The translations under genes and the position numbers were made by a program. Positions 21,594-31,624 of a stretch of 64,000 nucleotides of DNA are shown here, one piece after another. Within the stretch, counting starts at the first letter, position 1. The number at the start of each line of letters is the position of its first letter. The stretch covers positions 2,542,001 to 2,606,000 of the forward strand of contig JANATF010000004.1 of the NCBI GenBank assembly GCA_029449245.1, given 5' to 3'. Source of the DNA: Mortierella alpina (Eukaryota > Mortierellomycota > Mortierellomycetes > Mortierellales > Mortierellaceae). The notes under the pieces were generated by a model. The model worked only from the letters and a program-made list of their open reading frames with translations. It did no database searches and had not been told where the DNA came from.

Positions 21594-21665
21594 TCCCTGG
21601 TAGTATAGTGGTTAGTATCTCCGCCTGTCACGCGGAAGACCGGGGTTCAATTCCCCGCCAAGGAG
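21594..21665 (+). tRNA. tRNA-Asp (GUC)
   Basis: 72 nt, identical to the minus-strand copy at 18618-18689, including the C4/A69 mismatch. Anticodon GTC, intact box A and box B, no intron. The paraoxonase-like gene lies between the two copies, which face opposite ways. Confidence 0.95.
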
Positions 21666-21666
21666 C

Positions 21667-21671
21667 TTTTT
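21667..21671 (+). terminator. Pol III terminator of tRNA-Asp
   Basis: TTTTT directly after the tRNA 3' end (GGAGC then five T). Confidence 0.8.
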
Positions 21672-21995
21672 GGCCCCGTCCATGGCGCCCGGGGACCGAG
21701 GCGCCGGGTCGGAGCTCATTCTCACTCGCATGGGTCCTCAGTTGACTCTCGTATGAAGCGTACCTTCCGGTATCTTGCAAATAGTTTGATGCCGCGGCAA
21801 GGCGAGTAACATTTTTTTTGACCCTACTGGCAATGAGCTTTCGTAATCGATCGTATTCGATTGTCAAGTAGACGATGCCATTGATGATGAAGAAAAAAAA
21901 GTTATCTATGCTTGTATTCAGAAACAATATGACCACATTCCTCAGCTAATCGAACATCGTCTATCTGTCTGTCTGTCCAGTCCTAATATGTTTGT
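21672..21995. other. Intergenic between tRNA-Asp and mitochondrial uS15 gene
   Basis: No gene-like frame. It should contain the 3' untranslated region of the minus-strand gene ending at 21996. Short CTGTCTGTCTGTC repeat near 21965-21977. Confidence 0.4.
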
Positions 21996-23158
21996 TCACA
22001 CAACAATCTCATCCTCAATGGCACGAGGTTCCAGTCCCAAACGATCGAGGCAGGTGTGATAGCGGTCAGGGTAGGTTTTCTTGAGATATTTGAGAACGGT
22101 CTGGCGCTGGTGAATCAGCATACGCAGGCGGCGGTAGTTATGCTTATCCTTTTTGTTGTTGAGGATATGGTTGTGCAAGTTCTGGATCCTGACAGTCATG
22201 ATGGCAGCTAGTAATCGGGAGCGAATATATGCGTCAGAAGAGCATATTATCTTTGTCAAGCTTCCATGGCACCGCGAATGAGCAGTACAGTTGCAGTCTC
22301 CTTAAGTTACCTTGGACTTCCGGGCTACCGGTATCGCCTTCAGCCCGTTGAAAAGCCTCTCTAGCCCTCCTGACGTTCTCCAATGTAATCTGCTTTGCGT
22401 TTCCGTTCTCCAGTGCGGTGATACGACGGACCAACTCCGCCTTCTGCTTCTCGATCGGGAGCTGGATCTTCTCATTCACAAGGGAGGATCGAAGCATCAA
22501 CTCCTGAACCTGAACTTGAGGAACCTTCTCAAAAATGATATCCGCCTCCTGTTCGCTCAAAAAGTGCTGGTATCCGGAAGGGTTGGAGGTAGATACAATA
22601 AGTGGGGTCCTGGAGGAAGATGAGAAAATCGAGGGGGATGATGACGAGGTCGAGAAGGAGAAGCTTGGTTTTGCTGCTGAGTCACTCTCGGATGTATTGC
22701 TGGATCCGGCATCGGCAGGCTTGATGGCAGCCAAGGGGGCTTGAAAAACGCTCTGGGGTCTGAGCAACGATTGCGTGAACTCTGTCTGCTTTCCGATAAT
22801 ATAGTCTGGTGTCGAGTTCTCGTAGTCGAGGCGCTTTTTTTCTTGCAGCTGAAGGTTGTTTTTGCGAACCTGAATGACAATGTCCTTCCTTGATCGACGG
22901 GGTTTTGCAAGTGCTGAAGCTGTTGTATGGAAAGAGTTGCATGGAGCAGTCTTGGTTGAAGCAACTATTGTGTAGTGGAGATTGCAAACAAAGGATCAGC
23001 GCAAGCTCAAGGCCTCCAGGAATCAAATAACAATTTCCGGCATCAGCAAAGAAGCACTCCATTGTGGGAATCTTGTGATAAAGTCGGAGCTGAGTGGTGA
23101 GATGCAAGTTCATACCCAAGGAGCGTGCTCCAGGCAAGGCTGTGCGCAGACCGAACAT
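21996..23158 (-). CDS. MRPS28: Mitochondrial small-subunit ribosomal protein uS15m
   Basis: Three exons: 23158-23116, 22964-22311, 22207-21996; 909 nt, 302 residues. The C-terminal domain is ribosomal S15: GSPEVQAAIMTVRIQNLHNH, then KKDKHNYRRLRMLIHQRQ and VLKYLKKTYPDRY, which binds the central domain of the small rRNA. The N-terminus MFGLRTALPGARSL with following STKTAPCNSFHTTASALAKPRRSRK is a typical cleavable mitochondrial presequence. A Ser-rich, disordered insert lies at about 80-120. The first exon is only 43 nt; its GTATGA donor joins G to TT to give SLVAST. It is divergent from POP5 across 214 bp. Confidence 0.92.
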
Positions 23159-23372
23159 GGCGTGTGTGCTAGTGGGCAGGAGTAAAAGTGGCAAGAGGAG
23201 CGGCAGCTGGAAACCCATTCCCGCAACTCCAAAATAAACAAGATCAACAAGATCCGTTCTATAGTCTAGGAATTAAGTAATTAAATCCCTGCATGTGACA
23301 TCAGACTCAAAGGCAGCAGTTGGTCGCCCTGTGCCTTTGAGTCTTCACATCAACTCATAACCATCGGCAACC

Positions 23373-24117
23373 ATGGTGCGCTTCAAGAACAGATACCTAC
23401 TGTTTGAAATCATCTACGCGGATACACCTCTAGGATGGACCTCGATTCCAGCAACAACGGCCTCAGCAATTGAAGCAGCAAATCAATCCATGGGACCCGA
23501 TCAAGGTGTCTTTGGTGACACGGGCAGGAACAACTGTCGCTTACCTCCAATATCCTCGAAGGATCTCATAAATATCTTCAGGACCTCCATAGGAGACAAC
23601 TTTGGCGACTATGGATCAGGAATCACACAGCGGGGACTTGTCTGTATGTTTTGACAGAACAGAGCACTGCTTGAGAACGGACGATCTGCAACGTTGACAA
23701 AAGCTGACAATCGCTCTCCCGCATCGCTCTAGTGAAATATTTTTCACCGCACACCAATATCGGTATCTTAAGGATATCGAGGGAAGAAATGCACATTGCA
23801 TGGGGAGCCCTAACCTTCATCAAGGAACTTAAAGGGCGACCCTGTATCATCAAAGTCTTGCACACTTCGGGTAGGGCAACAGTCATGGTAGCGAATGCAG
23901 ATGGACTGAAGAAGTAACGTATCTGACGATTACTGTTGATCCACATCATACAATAGGTACGATCAAGCACTGCCAACTGACGACCATCCGGTACGACCGG
24001 GATAGGATCATGTTTTTGAGGAACCAAGCTCAGCTTTTAAACGACAGCCAGACGTATACTCAGCTTGGACTGGCCTTCAAAGACTCTGCAGATGAGGTCA
24101 ATGCCCTTGAAGTTTGA
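23373..24117 (+). CDS. POP5: RNase P/MRP protein subunit Pop5
   Basis: Three exons: 23373-23643, 23733-23870, 23957-24117; 570 nt, 189 residues. It begins MVRFKNRYLLFEIIY, the Pop5 signature, and continues with SSKDLINIFRTSIGDNFGD, LKYFSPHTNIGILRISREE and TIKHCQLTTIRYDRDRI, matching the RRM-like Pop5/Rpp14 fold across both junctions. Pop5 is a core protein of the RNases that mature tRNA 5' ends and pre-rRNA. An insert of about 25 residues (TTASAIEAANQSMG...) after the first strand is longer than in human. Confidence 0.92.
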
Positions 24118-24323
24118 AGTTATGAACAGCCATTCCATTGTAAATATATCTCACGTACGTGACTCACGTACAGTGTACAGAACGGAGTGGAAGTATTTTG
24201 AAGGGACCGTTGGAGTTTTTTTGATCAGATTTCATCAACCTACTTACTCATTGCAGAACTCATTTGCTACTCAGTTCATCCCTACTTCTTCACCCCTCTC
24301 TCAACAACAACTTTATACTCAAC

Positions 24324-24883
24324 ATGTCTGGAAACATTGGCTGGGATGACGAGATTGTTCTCCGCAAGCGCTCTGATCACGCAAAGGTCACCCGCTCCTC
24401 ATCTGACATCAACGCTGCCCGCCGTGCCGGTGCTGTCGTTTCCACAGAGCGCAAGGTGGTCACTAACGCTGGACACGTCGGCGAGGATTTCCGTCGTATT
24501 GCCAAGCTCGCAGAGTCTGACGAGATTGTCGCCCCCAAGGCTGTCTCCATGGACGTCGGAAAGGCTATCGCAAAAGCCCGCATTGAATTGAAGCTGAACC
24601 AGAAGGATCTCGGTGTCAAGGTCAACGAGAAGCAGACTGTCGTAAGTGTTCAACGACCATGTTTATTGGCCTCTCTATTTAAGAACTCTTTGGGCACCAT
24701 GAACCAGTTCTAACAGGACAATTGATCCCTCCTTGAAAACAACGTTGTCCTTAGATCAACGACTATGAAGCTGGACGTGCTGTCCCCAACCAGCAGATTC
24801 TCGGAAAGCTCGAGCGTGCTTTGGGCGTCAAGTTGCGTGGCAAGGACATCGGTGCTCCCTTGACCTTCGGAAAGAAGGCATAA
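24324..24883 (+). CDS. MBF1: Multiprotein bridging factor 1
   Basis: Two exons: 24324-24641 and 24755-24883; 447 nt, 148 residues. The N-terminal MBF1 domain ([16 protein letters not shown]) is followed by a Cro/C1-type helix-turn-helix: [20 protein letters not shown], then [20 protein letters not shown] and a basic end [16 protein letters not shown]. It bridges bZIP activators such as Gcn4 to TBP, and in yeast also acts on stalled ribosomes to prevent frameshifting. The phase-0 intron lies between V and I of TVINDYEAG. The leader is pyrimidine-rich (CACCCCTCTCTC), as in strongly expressed fungal genes. The intron carries in-frame codons that end at a TAA before its acceptor. Confidence 0.96.
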
Positions 24884-25157
24884 ATGCGCTACATATACTC
24901 CCTGTTCTCCCTCACTTGCCCCTCGTCCCTACACTAGCCCTTCTTGCAAAAGCGGCTCAGCATGGACGCAGTATCACAACTTTAGACTCGACAGAGCTGT
25001 ACATATCACAATTAAAATGTCCTTTCCAGTCATTAAGGGTACCTTCCGGTGACGGACGGTACTGTTATTCTTTTGTTGTCTTTTTTTTTCCTTTTTTTCT
25101 TTTTTTTTAAAGCATCAACCGACCCCTTCACATCTCCCCACTCGCTCTATAAACAAA

Positions 25158-25641
25158 ATGGCAAAGGGTTTGCGTTCAAAGTCTGCACGGAAGTTCCGTG
25201 CCATCAAGCGTGAGAACGTTTTCGGCCCTGTCGAGACTGCTCGTGTCCACCGTTTGTCTGAGCGCCTTAAGAAGGACGCTCAGGGACCCAAGACTTCAGA
25301 GCTCGAAGCACTTGCCCGTGGCGAGGAGCTTATGGAAGTTGAAAAGTGTAAGAACCTCGATCCCACTGTTCCTCCAATTGTTCTTCCTTTTGAGTGAAAG
25401 TCCACTTCTCTGTGTCTGTGTTGTGTTCTTCTCTGCTCACTATCTTTCTCTTTTCTTTCTGTTCGTCGTAGCCGCTGATGCCGAGATGGCTGATGATAAG
25501 AAGATCTCGACGAGTGGTCGCAAGGATGCCAACCATGCCAAGCATAAGATGGCCAAGGAAGACAGGAAAAAGAAGACTAAGGAAAAGTTGACAAAGCGTG
25601 AGCTCAAGAAGAAGACCACCTTCTTCCGTTTCCACAAGTAA
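25158..25641 (+). CDS. LLP homologue / DUF2423 nucleolar protein
   Basis: Two exons: 25158-25347 and 25472-25641; 360 nt, 119 residues, about a quarter Lys plus Arg. The N-terminus MAKGLRSKSARKFRAIKREN matches the DUF2423/LLPH family, whose yeast member is found with pre-60S particles. The C-terminus KKKTTFFRFHK is basic. The intron donor TGTAAGA and acceptor CGTAG join phase 1 to give EKSADAEM. A long poly-T/pyrimidine tract at 25078-25110 precedes the ATG and is probably promoter or leader. Confidence 0.85.
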
Positions 25642-25984
25642 AAAGAAGGACATGGATAGGAACGGTGGATTGGGAACCTCATCAGACGACTTGGATATTC
25701 TCCGATTGCTCTTTCTTTCTCGGGACACCTTTACACGGCTTTAGTTATCCGTATCCTGTTTTTTCTTTGCACCGGCATCTCTGCACTCCTCATTTTAAAC
25801 ATTGTACTTCTAGTCTGGATGAAATATAACATCTCAAACAACCTCATCTTTGTAGTGGCCGTGTAGGAATGAGTGATACATCGTAAGAAGTCTCTACCTC
25901 TGGGGTTCAACGTTTTATTCATGTCATGTTTCTATATAAACTTGTCCTTAGTACACTCCAGTAGATCATGATTTGAGCACTTTC
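25642..25984. other. Convergent 3' spacer between LLP-like gene and EMC10
   Basis: No coding signal. It should hold the 3' untranslated regions and polyadenylation sites of both flanking genes; AT-rich around 25790-25830. Confidence 0.4.
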
Positions 25985-27402
25985 TTATGCAGCCGTCTTC
26001 TCCGGTTCGCCTCCTGTGAAAAGCATAACCAGGACGATGGGCACAATGTAAACCCTACCATCAGGCAAATGATAGTTACACAGTTAGTGGACTGTTCAGT
26101 ACCCCATTTTACATCCCAAACACGTTGTGGGCAGTTGTTTAAGCAAGGGCGACAATCTCACCAGTATTTTTGGAAAAAGGTCTTCTCAACTGCGGGGTTG
26201 CCAGTCTCATCCATCTTGATTCCCTGAGCCCTGGTATAGCGAGCCCTAAAAGCGAGAACGAAAGCGTTGTTGCAAACGCAGTTAGTCCTCGGTATGAAGC
26301 CGATATCCTGCAAGGCATGAGGCGAATTAACAATATCAGAGAGTTGAGCAATCGTCTAGACGTACTTGGGTCCAGACTGCGATGGCGCAAGGTCAACGCT
26401 GACATTCTTGAAGTGATCCAGTGTCTTCAAAGGGAACTCTTTCTGGTGATCTTCCTCGCACACGCTTGCAGAGGTGTAGTAATCAAATGCAAACACCTCG
26501 CGATTCTGGTCGAGGTGCAGAGTGATCTTTTCCTGAAAGTCAGAGGCCACGAGAAGGCACTAATCGGAGCCAGTGTGAATTTGTGTTAGTAATAGTTGCC
26601 ATTCACTCTAGTGACTCCACAAATGAAGCACATTTTCTTCAAGGATCTCTTACAGACTTGATTGAGGACATGGCCTCCCAGTTGCGGCTTTCGTCCCTGA
26701 GCTTGATCTGATAGAATCCATAGCTTCCAGCTGTCCTTAGGGCTGGGTCCTGGGCCTCGTGTTCCTCTTTCTGAGTTTTCCACTCGTCAAGTCGTTGCTG
26801 GAACTCCTCCTCGGTCTCAGTCATGTTGCCATTCTCGTCCCGCTCCCTCTCAACGGGCTCTTCATCGAACTCCTTAGCTTTGATGGGTGCTTGAACATTG
26901 AGAACAAAGTCCTCGGCAAGGATCTGAGCCTTTAGAGGCTCGAGTTGGGCATTCTGGTAGACAATTTGAGATTGCTGCGATTGCTGCTGCTGCTGCTGCT
27001 GCTTTTGGTACTTTTGTTTTGAAGACTGAGCTGAGGAAGCCAAGGGTTGATCGCGATGCTGGTTGTGGAGGAGCCACTCCTCCGCGTCAAGGCGAATCTC
27101 TCCGCGTTTCTCGAACGATTCGCTGTCACTCAGTTTGTGCCATACTCCAAGGGTTACTTCCTGTAAGTGCAGGGGAGCGAGTGCAAGTGACAAGAGGCGC
27201 TGTTAGCCTTTTGGTATTAACCGCGCGTTATCAGTCCCTATGAGGTGAATCACAACGGCAGCTTCCCGAGAGAGATGATGGCGCTGGTGTCTCCTCGACG
27301 GGTGGTACTAGATGACCGAGACGCTGACCGTGACCTTACCTCTGCTAGGACTTGCGTCGACGCTACGAGTGCAAGCGCGAGAATATAGGTGTTCAGCCTC
27401 AT
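25985..27402 (-). CDS. EMC10: ER membrane protein complex subunit 10
   Basis: Five exons: 27402-27340, 27160-26654, 26559-26366, 26245-26162, 26054-25985; 918 nt, 305 residues. A signal peptide (MRLNTYILALALVASTQVLA) fills exon 1. The lumenal domain starts EVTLGVWHKLSDSESFEKRG and contains ASDFQEKITLHLDQN. The C-terminus shows the EMC10 hallmark EKTFFQKYW followed by a membrane helix VYIVPIVLVMLF and a short tail GGEPEKTAA. EMC inserts transmembrane and tail-anchored proteins into the ER. A Gln-rich stretch (KYQKQQQQQQQSQQSQ) lies near residue 60 in the lumenal domain, unusual for this family. Exon 4 has a second acceptor 35 nt upstream that would break the frame; the one used restores the family sequence. 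Confidence 0.9.
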
Positions 27403-27743
27403 GATGCGACAGTTGTTTCTTGAAGAGTTGATGCAAACTGATGGTCTCCACCTCCGCTCTACTGACCGGCAAGTCTTTATTTCCTATCCCAAAAAGAATA
27501 AAGCCGACGAAATTGACTTCTGTGACATCTACATCTCCCTGTCCTGTGTTTCCTTGCTCGCCTTCACTCCATTTGCCCACCGTTCTTCCTCGTCCCACAA
27601 CCCTGAAAGACACTCGACCCGTGGACCTTTGCCATCTCGCTCTCCTGCTATCTTGTCACTCATTCACTTGATCTGGCTTGATTCTCTGAAGCAAAACACC
27701 GCCCCCGGCGACTTGTCTTTGACCCTGCTGCATCTGTTTTATC
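27403..27743. promoter_or_regulatory. Shared divergent promoter of EMC10 and CDK9/BUR1
   Basis: 341 bp between the two ATGs. No TATA consensus is evident; the CDK9 side is C/T-rich (CCATCTCGCTCTCCTGC). No other feature seen. Confidence 0.5.
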
Positions 27744-29937
27744 ATGAAGCGTGCTTCTGAAGACCATTCAAGCGACTACCCCACGAAGCGACCACAGTCG
27801 CTCGCGCACAGCAACCACCTCCCAGTGAGCCCAAACCTCAGTGCAGGAAGCCCCAGCCCGCCTCGGAAGAAGGAGGTACTTTGACTTGTAGCTGAGGCTC
27901 TACATCGTCTTAGATTTGTTCGGGGTCCTTGAGTGCCTTGGAATTGTGCGCCGCACTATGGTCATTTCTGACAGATCTGCTTTTGCTTGTTCGCGCTCGT
28001 GGGCTATATACTTACAACTGTAGCTCAAAGTGTGGAAAGGATGCTCGCTATTGAAGGATTTCGAGATGGTCGACAAGCTAGGCGAAGGCACCTTTGGGCA
28101 AGTGCCTCTTTTTTTTTGTTTGTGCCCCAGAGTACGATGGAAGCGAGGATGCCATTGTCGCTATTGTGCAGCAACTTTGTTCTAACGATCATCGCCTTTG
28201 TATTCTTATGAATCGATGACATTGAACAAATTGTTTGTGGATCATGGATCGTTCGCCCACCCTTTATACGACAACTGTGGATAAACCTTTGACATGGACA
28301 TGTGGCGATATCAAAATCAATAGTGAGGTTCACAAGGCGCGTAGAAAAGGAAGTGGCGAGCTGTTGGCTTTGAAACGCATTCTTATGCATAACGAGAACG
28401 AGGGTATCCCAATCACAGCGCTGAGAGAAATCAAGATTTTGAAGCGGTTGAGGCACGAGAACATCGTACCGCTTCACGACATTGCCATCAGCCACGGTAA
28501 GCCGGGTATGCCATTGTGGACTCTTTGCAAGAGTGGTGATATTGCTGCCTTGTCGTATCTGCTCAGACCAAACTAACCCTTCGGGTTGGGCAATCCCGTA
28601 GGATCGAGGGGCCAAAGGAGCCGGGCCAGCGTTTACATGGTCTTCCCGTACATGGACCATGACTTGAGCGGCCTGTTGAACAACCCCAAAGTCCGGCTCA
28701 CGGTGTCCCAGATCAAGTTGTACATGAAGCAGCTGCTGGAAGGAACAATTTACATGCATGGTGTAAGTGATACAAGTTCTAAGGCAGTAGTATAAAGTTT
28801 GGTCTTCTGTAAGTTATTAACTAGTAGTTCGTCTCCTGTCAATAGCAAAGAATCTTGCATCGAGACATGAAGGCTGCCAACTTGCTCATCAGCAACAATG
28901 GAACGCTTAAGATTGCGGATTTCGGATTGGCAAGACCGTTTAAGCCTGAGGGAGAGGATTACACGTCAAAGGTTGTCACACGCTGGTATCGTCCACCAGA
29001 GCTGTTTTTGGGCGAGAAGAAGTACGGCCCAGCAGTCGATATGTGGGGCATTGGGTGAGTTTTCTAGAGGATCGACTGCACGTCTCATAGATATGTGTCA
29101 CTTTGGACAGTTACTAATTACCAATTTCTTGTCTAATAGTTGCGTTTTTGGAGAAATGCTGTTTGGACGGCCTGTTTTGCAGGGAAACTCGGACCAGGAT
29201 CAGCTGGACAAGATCTTTCAGCTTTGTGGTTCGCCTACCGAGGACACTATGCCAGGATGGTCTTCTCTGCCAGGCTTGGAGGAGAAAGGGGTTGTTTATC
29301 AAGTTAACCGGAGCTATCCACGGAAACTCAAGCAGGACTTTGAGCCGTAAGTGATTCAAATTCGCACACAGACAGATTTTCTACCGCAGGATGTCCGCGC
29401 GTTAAGGTGATGATGGTCTAATACCGTTACGATCATGCTAATAGATATGGCACTCTTGCTGCGGACTTGATGGACAAACTTCTGGTCCTTGACCCAACAA
29501 AGAGGCTTACAGCATTTGCGGCATCGGATCATGACTACCTCTGGGTTGAGCCGCTGCCAGCTGAAATTGGACAATTGCCAGTGTATGAGTCGAGTCACGA
29601 GTACGATCGACAGCGCAAACATGAAGCACAGCAGGAGCGCCACAACGGTCATCATCACAATAGCAATCATCACCACCATAACGCACCGGGGAACCATGGA
29701 CACCACTTGCCACCATCACGTCATGGGGGCACTAGCCATCCCGTGGCAACCGGGGCATCCTACCGCGGCAGTGGAGGCGGCGGTGGCGCTGGAGGCTATG
29801 GTGCAGACCATGAGAGGCGAGAGAAGCCGCGACCCCATGGCGGAGCAGCAGCAGCATCAACATACAAACCAATACCACTTCCTAAGCGACCGCAGACATC
29901 TGCTGTGCCCGCACCAGCCCCTCCCTCTAACCGCTGA
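27744..29937 (+). CDS. BUR1: CDK9/Bur1-type cyclin-dependent kinase with His-rich tail
   Basis: Seven exons: 27744-27875, 28024-28097, 28324-28496, 28602-28762, 28846-29054, 29140-29346, 29445-29937; 1449 nt, 482 residues. The Gly-rich loop GEGTFG is at 64-69, catalytic Lys in LALK near 86, and the cyclin-binding helix is PITALRE at about 98, the exact signature of CDK9. HRD is at 185-187, DFG near 206 and the T-loop is [14 protein letters not shown] with the activating Thr. Bur1/CDK9 with its cyclin phosphorylates the Pol II CTD and Spt5 for elongation. Intron 2 has a GC donor (GG|GCAAGT). The last ~100 residues are disordered and rich in His ([14 protein letters not shown]), Gly and Pro, where human CDK9 ends shortly after the kinase fold. 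Confidence 0.94.
28098..28323 (+). other. GC-AG intron in CDK9/BUR1
   Basis: The donor is GCAAGT, the extended consensus of GC-AG introns; the acceptor is ATCAATAG. Using it restores GEGTFGEVHKAR. No GT donor nearby keeps the frame. Confidence 0.85.
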
Positions 29938-30241
29938 GAGCTGCACTAGCCATTCAGTGCGACTTCTGATAGGAGACCATCCTTCCACTGCCACTGCTTT
30001 CATCTTTTCAATGTGCCATTTTTTATATAAAAACCTGTTGATATCCATCGGTTGTAGGGCAAAGGCACGATCAACGTACGCTTCTTTTACTTTATATTGG
30101 TTTTTTTTCTTGACGTGTTATCTTACATTGTACAGGTGGGCTACGCATCAAGCAGCAGCGCGCTGTTTCCGTGTCTTCCTTCTTTTTCCCATTTTTTTTT
30201 TCTTTTTAGATGGTTTGTAGAATTGAGGTGAAGAAAAGGAC
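29938..30241. other. Convergent 3' spacer
   Basis: T-rich (TTTTTTTTTCTTTTT near 30190) with no coding signal; 3' regions of CDK9/BUR1 and the minus-strand acidic protein. Confidence 0.4.
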
Positions 30242-31057
30242 CTAATTCTGCGTCTTCAAAGCACGCGACCGAGGATAGGGCGACAACGCGCGGACCTTGG
30301 TTCCTGGCTTGGGTCCCGATGCTGCGTTGGAAGCTGTCAAAAACCGTGGTTCTCTTGTCGTGGTCATCGTAGGCAGTATTGGCAAGTACACGGTGGTATC
30401 AGGCATCAAGTGACCCCTGTCCATGATCCTATTGCGATTGCTCAACCGACGCTTCTCGCGATCAAACTGTTTTCGTTGTGGAGAGGGCATCGATGAGATA
30501 TCGGCTTCATTCTTGAAAACCCCGCGACCCTCACCGTCCTCGTCCTCGTCCTCATGGAACCCGTCGCCAAAAAAATCAATCATCTCCTCGGCCTCGCTGT
30601 CGTCACTGTCCAGCGATTCAAATCCTGTAAAGTCGGTGGAGAACGTAATCTTGTCCCTCGGCATCGTTTGGCTTGTCTCTGAAGGCGAGTCCGAGTCGGA
30701 GGCATCACTGGTGCTCGGCCGGCGAGGTGGTGGTGGTGGTGCGGGTCTCATGGTAGTGCCGTGAAGTGGCAGACTTTCCGTCAAGTCAAATGGGTGCTGT
30801 GTATGTGCCTTGGCATGATGGCGTTGTCGGCTGATCTCTGGCTCTGGGTGTCGATAGAACGGGTTTGCATGGTCGTCGTACCAGTTCTCGTAACCGAGAG
30901 GGCCTAGGACCTCGAGTTTCTCTTCGTAGATCTTGTGTAGACGGCAGGAAGGCGGTAGAGGCGTGTATGGGCGTCCGCTGTGTGAATTGTTGAACTTATT
31001 GACCAGACAGGCGTTGCTGGTGTTTATAGACAAGGTGCGAGCCGCGCGGTGCATCAT
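30242..31057 (-). CDS. Hypothetical acidic protein
   Basis: Single exon of 271 residues, family not recognised. An N-terminal Arg/Ser stretch (MMHRAARTLSINTSN) could be a weak mitochondrial signal. Next comes CRLHKIYEEKLEVLGPLGYE with ENWYDDHANPFYRH, which looks folded and conserved in style, then a Pro run (APPPPPPRRPS), a strongly acidic centre (DSDDSEAEEMIDFFGDG, EDEDEDGEG) and a basic region QRKQFDREKRRLSNRNR. The start could be either of two consecutive ATGs at 31057 and 31054. No introns are suggested. Confidence 0.65.
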   Translation of the reverse strand: MMHRAARTLSINTSNACLVNKFNNSHSGRPYTPLPPSCRLHKIYEEKLEVLGPLGYENWYDDHANPFYRHPEPEISRQRHHAKAHTQHPFDLTESLPLHGTTMRPAPPPPPRRPSTSDASDSDSPSETSQTMPRDKITFSTDFTGFESLDSDDSEAEEMIDFFGDGFHEDEDEDGEGRGVFKNEADISSMPSPQRKQFDREKRRLSNRNRIMDRGHLMPDTTVYLPILPTMTTTREPRFLTASNAASGPKPGTKVRALSPYPRSRALKTQN

Positions 31058-31624
31058 TAGTATGTGCTATGAGGGGGTTGATGAGTCGAGTTTGGAGGAA
31101 AGTGGGGAGTAAGGCTGTCGTTAATGTCGAGAGAGAGGGAGGGAAGGAGAGAGTTTAAGTCTTTGAGCTGTGGGGTCAAGGTGGTTTGAGATGTGCCTTG
31201 TTTCTGGATTTCGCCCAGTCTTATATACAGGCAAGCGGTGCCATTAGAGCCGGCTATCTAGGCAAAGGGGTATTGAGCTCAAAATGTCCATGCCGAGAGA
31301 GCAACGTGCTTCGCTATACGCGCGTTGGAAATGCATGCTTGGCTAGGGTCAGCCGCCCTTTGCTCCACTCACTCCACAATTGCCATCCGAATATTTGGTG
31401 AGCCCTGTTCCTTCCCACTTGAAGAACGCGTTGGTCAATGTCTCAGCCCTTTTTTTTTGCTGGCTGCTTCGACATGAGCAAACGGTTGGCATGCACCTGG
31501 TTCTATCCTTCCGAACAGGCATGTTTGTTATGAGCAACCCATGTCTTTGGTGAGTTCAGAACGCGTAGTATAAAAAAAGAACTTGCGCTTGTATTATGTA
31601 GTCTGAGCTTGCTCTCCTAGCTTT
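31058..31624. other. Intergenic
   Basis: Upstream region of the acidic protein on the right of its start, and 3' region of cyclophilin on the other side. Purine-rich GAGAGAGGGAGGGAAGG tract at 31127-31150. No gene-like frame. Confidence 0.4.

Noticed and set aside
21594-21665. Idea that UAG or another codon is reassigned to Gln because of TAG next to CAG runs
   Set aside because: Conserved genes in the window (GET3, RNR2, MCM5, mS41) end with TAG exactly at the family C-terminus, and no suppressor tRNA is seen.
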